Positions 4,792 through 6,539 of a stretch of DNA of 6,539 nucleotides are shown here, piece by piece (the first letter of the stretch is position 1; each line of letters starts with the position of its first letter). The notes below the pieces were generated by a model that ran no database searches, was not told where the DNA came from, and saw only the letters and a program-made list of their open reading frames with translations. This stretch comes from a bacterium (GTDB lineage: Bacteria; Planctomycetota; UBA11346), in NCBI GenBank assembly GCA_020049615.1, contig JAIFKN010000126.1, positions 1 to 6,539 of the forward strand, in the 5' to 3' direction. Position numbers and translations under genes: made by a program.

Positions 4792-5902
4792 GTGCGATCT
4801 GGTCCGCCGGCGCCTCCGTCGTCGAAGCGCTCCGCGTCGCCGGCCACCACGCCTGGCTGGTCGGCGGCTGCGTGCGCGACCGTCTGCGACCAGCGCCGAA
4901 CCCGACGAGGTCGAGCGCCTGTTCCCGCGCACCGTCGCGGTCGGCAAGGCCTTTGGCGTGGTCAAGGTGATCGGCGAGGGGGTCGATGTCGAGGTCGCCT
5001 CGCTGCGCGCCGACGACCGCTACATCGACGGCCGCCGGCCGGTCGCGGTGCGCCGCGGCACCCTGCAGGAGGACGCCGAACGCCGCGATCTGACCGTCAA
5101 TGCGCTGTACGCGGACCCTGATGGTGCGATCACCGATCCGGTGGGTGGCCTCGCTGATCTGCGGGCCCGCATCCTGCGCGGCATCGGCGACCCGGCCGCC
5201 CGTCTGGCCGAGGACCGCCTGCGCGTGCTGCGCGTGCTGCGCTTCGCCGCCGTGCTCGATTTCACCATTGATCCGGCGACCGCCGCCGCCGTGCGCGCGA
5301 CCGCGATCGACGGCGTGGCCCGCGAGCGCGTGCTCGACGAGCTGGGCAAGGCGGCGCATGCCGGGGCCGCCGGCGCCTTCCTGCGCGGCTGCGACGCACA
5401 CGGCCAGCTCGCCGCGGTGGCGCCGTGCGCCTCGGCGGCGACCTCGGCCACGCTGCTCGACCGCCTCGGTCCGGTCGGCCCCGACCTCGCCCTGGCCGCC
5501 TGGCTGCTGCCCGGCGGCAGCGATGCTGCAAACGCATGGATGGCCATGCAACCCGTGGCGGCAGGGGCCCGACGCAGCGTACCGTGGCTCATCGCCACCG
5601 CCCCGCGGCTCGCCAGCCTGCCGGTGGCCGAGCGCCGACGTGCCTTGCGGCGTCCGGAGGGGGCCGCCTGCGCCGCCCTGGCCGCGGCCATCGATCCAGC
5701 GGGGGCAAGGGATTACGTCGCCTGGTCGGCCCGTGACGCCGAGCCCGAGCCGTGCCCGGTGACGGCCGCCGACCTGCTTGCCGCCGGGGTGCCGCAGGGT
5801 CCGGAGCTCGGGCGCCGCCTGCGCCACATCGAGGACGCATGGCTGAGCGGCGCAGCAGCCGACCGTGCGACGCTGCTCGCCCTGGACGGCAAAGCGGGTT
5901 GA
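4728..5902 (+). pseudogene. cca: tRNA nucleotidyltransferase (CCA-adding family), frameshifted, catalytic motif missing
   Basis: CCA-adding enzymes complete or repair tRNA 3' ends; poly(A) polymerases share the fold. Frame one, from GTG 4728, gives array-encoded residues and then [23 protein letters not shown], the family N-terminus with its G-G-x-V-R-D motif. At 4884 the homology moves to another frame: [17 protein letters not shown] from 4886, then [20 protein letters not shown] and [14 protein letters not shown]. Only two bases (CT) lie between the codons for V-R-D-R and A-T-S-A. Relatives have about eleven codons there (L-L-G-R-x-P-x-D-x-D-[IL]), including both metal-binding aspartates. 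The simplest reading is a deletion of about 31 bp. Frame one ends at 4970 after 80 residues. Either the gene is inactive or the deletion is a sequence or assembly error. It lies 5 bp after dnaN, probably in one operon. Confidence 0.8.
4958..5902 (+). CDS. Remaining open frame of the broken cca gene
   Basis: This GTG-initiated frame (314 codons) is what automatic annotation would likely report. It holds the later motifs of the CCA-adding/poly(A) polymerase head: [28 protein letters not shown] at about 43-52, and [22 protein letters not shown]. The RNA-binding neck follows: [22 protein letters not shown] at about 86-107 and [10 protein letters not shown]. The C-terminal part is alanine-rich and poorly conserved. 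It lacks the G-G-x-V-R-D loop and the D-x-D metal site, so alone it could not be an active nucleotidyltransferase by family knowledge. The GTG is internal to a conserved stretch (GKAFGVVKV), so it is not expected to be a native start, and no Shine-Dalgarno was noted before it. Confidence 0.55.
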   Translation: MVKVIGEGVDVEVASLRADDRYIDGRRPVAVRRGTLQEDAERRDLTVNALYADPDGAITDPVGGLADLRARILRGIGDPAARLAEDRLRVLRVLRFAAVLDFTIDPATAAAVRATAIDGVARERVLDELGKAAHAGAAGAFLRGCDAHGQLAAVAPCASAATSATLLDRLGPVGPDLALAAWLLPGGSDAANAWMAMQPVAAGARRSVPWLIATAPRLASLPVAERRRALRRPEGAACAALAAAIDPAGARDYVAWSARDAEPEPCPVTAADLLAAGVPQGPELGRRLRHIEDAWLSGAAADRATLLALDGKAG

Positions 5903-6052
5903 AAACGAGGCGGCATCGACACCGCCGGCGATGCACGCGTTGACGAATCGGAACTTCCTCTAGGCTCCGCGTCCCGCGTTCCGTCCGCGACGGCGCAGGG
6001 ACGCGACACCCACTCGATTCACCACCAACCTCCCATCAGGAGCGGAATCATC

Positions 6053-6539
6053 ATGGCTACCAAGCACGTCTACTCGTACGGCGCCGGCAAGGCCGAAGCC
6101 AAGGGCAAGGAACTCAGCAAGGACTTCCTCGGCGGCAAGGGCATCGGCCTGATGGAGATGACCTCGATCGGTCTCCCCGTCCCCGCCGGCTTCACCGTCT
6201 CGATCCCGACCTGCAAGGAGTACTACGACCTCGGCCGCAAGATGCCCAAGGGCCTCGACAAGGAGGTCGTCGACGCGGTCAAGAAGCTCGAGAAGACCAC
6301 CGGCAAGAAGCTCGGCGACAACAAGGACCCGCTGCTGGTGTCCGTGCGCTCCGGCGCCGCCCGCTCGATGCCGGGCATGCTCGAGACCATCCTGAACCTC
6401 GGCCTCAACGACGTCAGCGTCGAGGGCCTCGCCGCCAAGACCGGCAACGCCCGCTTCGCCTACGACAGCTACCGCCGCTTCATCCAGATGTACTCGACCA
6501 CCGCCATGGGCCTCTCCAAGGAGCCGATGGAGGAGATGC
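6053..6539 (+). CDS. ppdK: Pyruvate, phosphate dikinase, N-terminal part (cut by window edge)
   Basis: PPDK interconverts pyruvate, ATP and phosphate with phosphoenolpyruvate, AMP and pyrophosphate, serving glycolysis or gluconeogenesis in the cytoplasm. The first 162 residues belong to its ATP-grasp nucleotide-binding domain: V-Y-S-Y-G near the start, DFLGGKGIGLMEMTSIGLPVPAGFTVS at 24-50 with the ATP-contacting K29, and PLLVSVRSGAARSMPGMLETILNLGLND at 93-120 with the conserved R99. The SVRSGA and SMPGM pattern separates it from PEP synthase, which shares the fold. The ATG is preceded by AGGAG (6038-6042) at 10 nt. The 150-bp gap after cca holds a 6-bp stem (5913-5918 with 5929-5934) without a T-tract and a TTGACG (5940) lacking a good -10 partner. 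ppdK may have its own promoter, but none is convincing. Confidence 0.95.
   Translation, partial: MATKHVYSYGAGKAEAKGKELSKDFLGGKGIGLMEMTSIGLPVPAGFTVSIPTCKEYYDLGRKMPKGLDKEVVDAVKKLEKTTGKKLGDNKDPLLVSVRSGAARSMPGMLETILNLGLNDVSVEGLAAKTGNARFAYDSYRRFIQMYSTTAMGLSKEPMEEM

Noticed and set aside
4884..4890. Programmed ribosomal frameshift joining the two cca frames
   Set aside because: No slippery heptamer is present, and a frameshift would not restore the missing catalytic residues. A deletion explains both facts.
4667..5827. Long minus-strand open frame (386 codons) opposite cca and the dnaN end
   Set aside because: It is antisense to conserved CCA-enzyme motifs. Its composition is the R/G/A/Q-rich pattern typical of the complement of GC-rich genes, and it shows no family motif.
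5903..5968. Terminator of cca and a promoter for ppdK
   Set aside because: The stem is only 6 bp with a 10-nt loop and no T-tract. TTGACG at 5940 has no -10 partner better than three of six matches at acceptable spacing.

Overview
The window is GC-rich chromosomal DNA from a bacterium and most likely spans, or lies very close to, the replication origin. It carries parA and parB with two parS centromere sites, the sliding-clamp gene dnaN, and an intergenic region with an AT-rich stretch and a perfect DnaA box. Genes to the left (hom, parA, parB) read leftward. Genes to the right (dnaN, cca, ppdK) read rightward, so all are co-oriented with replication if it starts between hom and dnaN. The lineage cannot be fixed from the sequence. 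High GC, dnaN not preceded by dnaA, and a pyruvate phosphate dikinase would fit several phyla, Planctomycetota/Verrucomicrobiota among them, but this is a weak guess.

Left side, minus strand: parB (1-752, C-terminus beyond the window) overlaps parA (749-1552) by ATGA. A 114-bp gap between parA and hom holds a perfect 16-bp parS palindrome that contains the probable GTG start of parA, a 13-bp-stem hairpin, and a second parS (15/16) touching the stop codon of hom. hom (1667-2947) encodes an ACT-domain homoserine dehydrogenase. A G-quadruplex-type G-run cluster lies just upstream of hom.

Centre, 2948-3576, no gene: a 17-unit heptamer array (3028-3146), an AT-rich segment (about 3201-3260), a degenerate array in the opposite orientation (3282-3327), and DnaA-box-like sites at 3398 and 3522.

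Right side, plus strand: dnaN (3577-4722) is followed after 5 bp by a tRNA nucleotidyltransferase gene (cca). The cca gene is broken by a frameshift at about 4884, exactly where the catalytic G-R-x3-D-x-D motif should be. The start of ppdK (6053 to window end) follows.

The most unusual element is a dispersed family of 7-bp tandem repeats, consensus CRGCCAG (reverse complement CTGGCYG), present as four arrays. They extend the C-terminus of ParA, flank the putative origin, and supply the N-terminal codons of Cca. All four are oriented the same way relative to movement away from the putative origin. Because 7 is not a multiple of 3, the repeat reads as the same stop-free heptapeptide cycle in every frame of a given strand, so it can sit in coding sequence at little cost.
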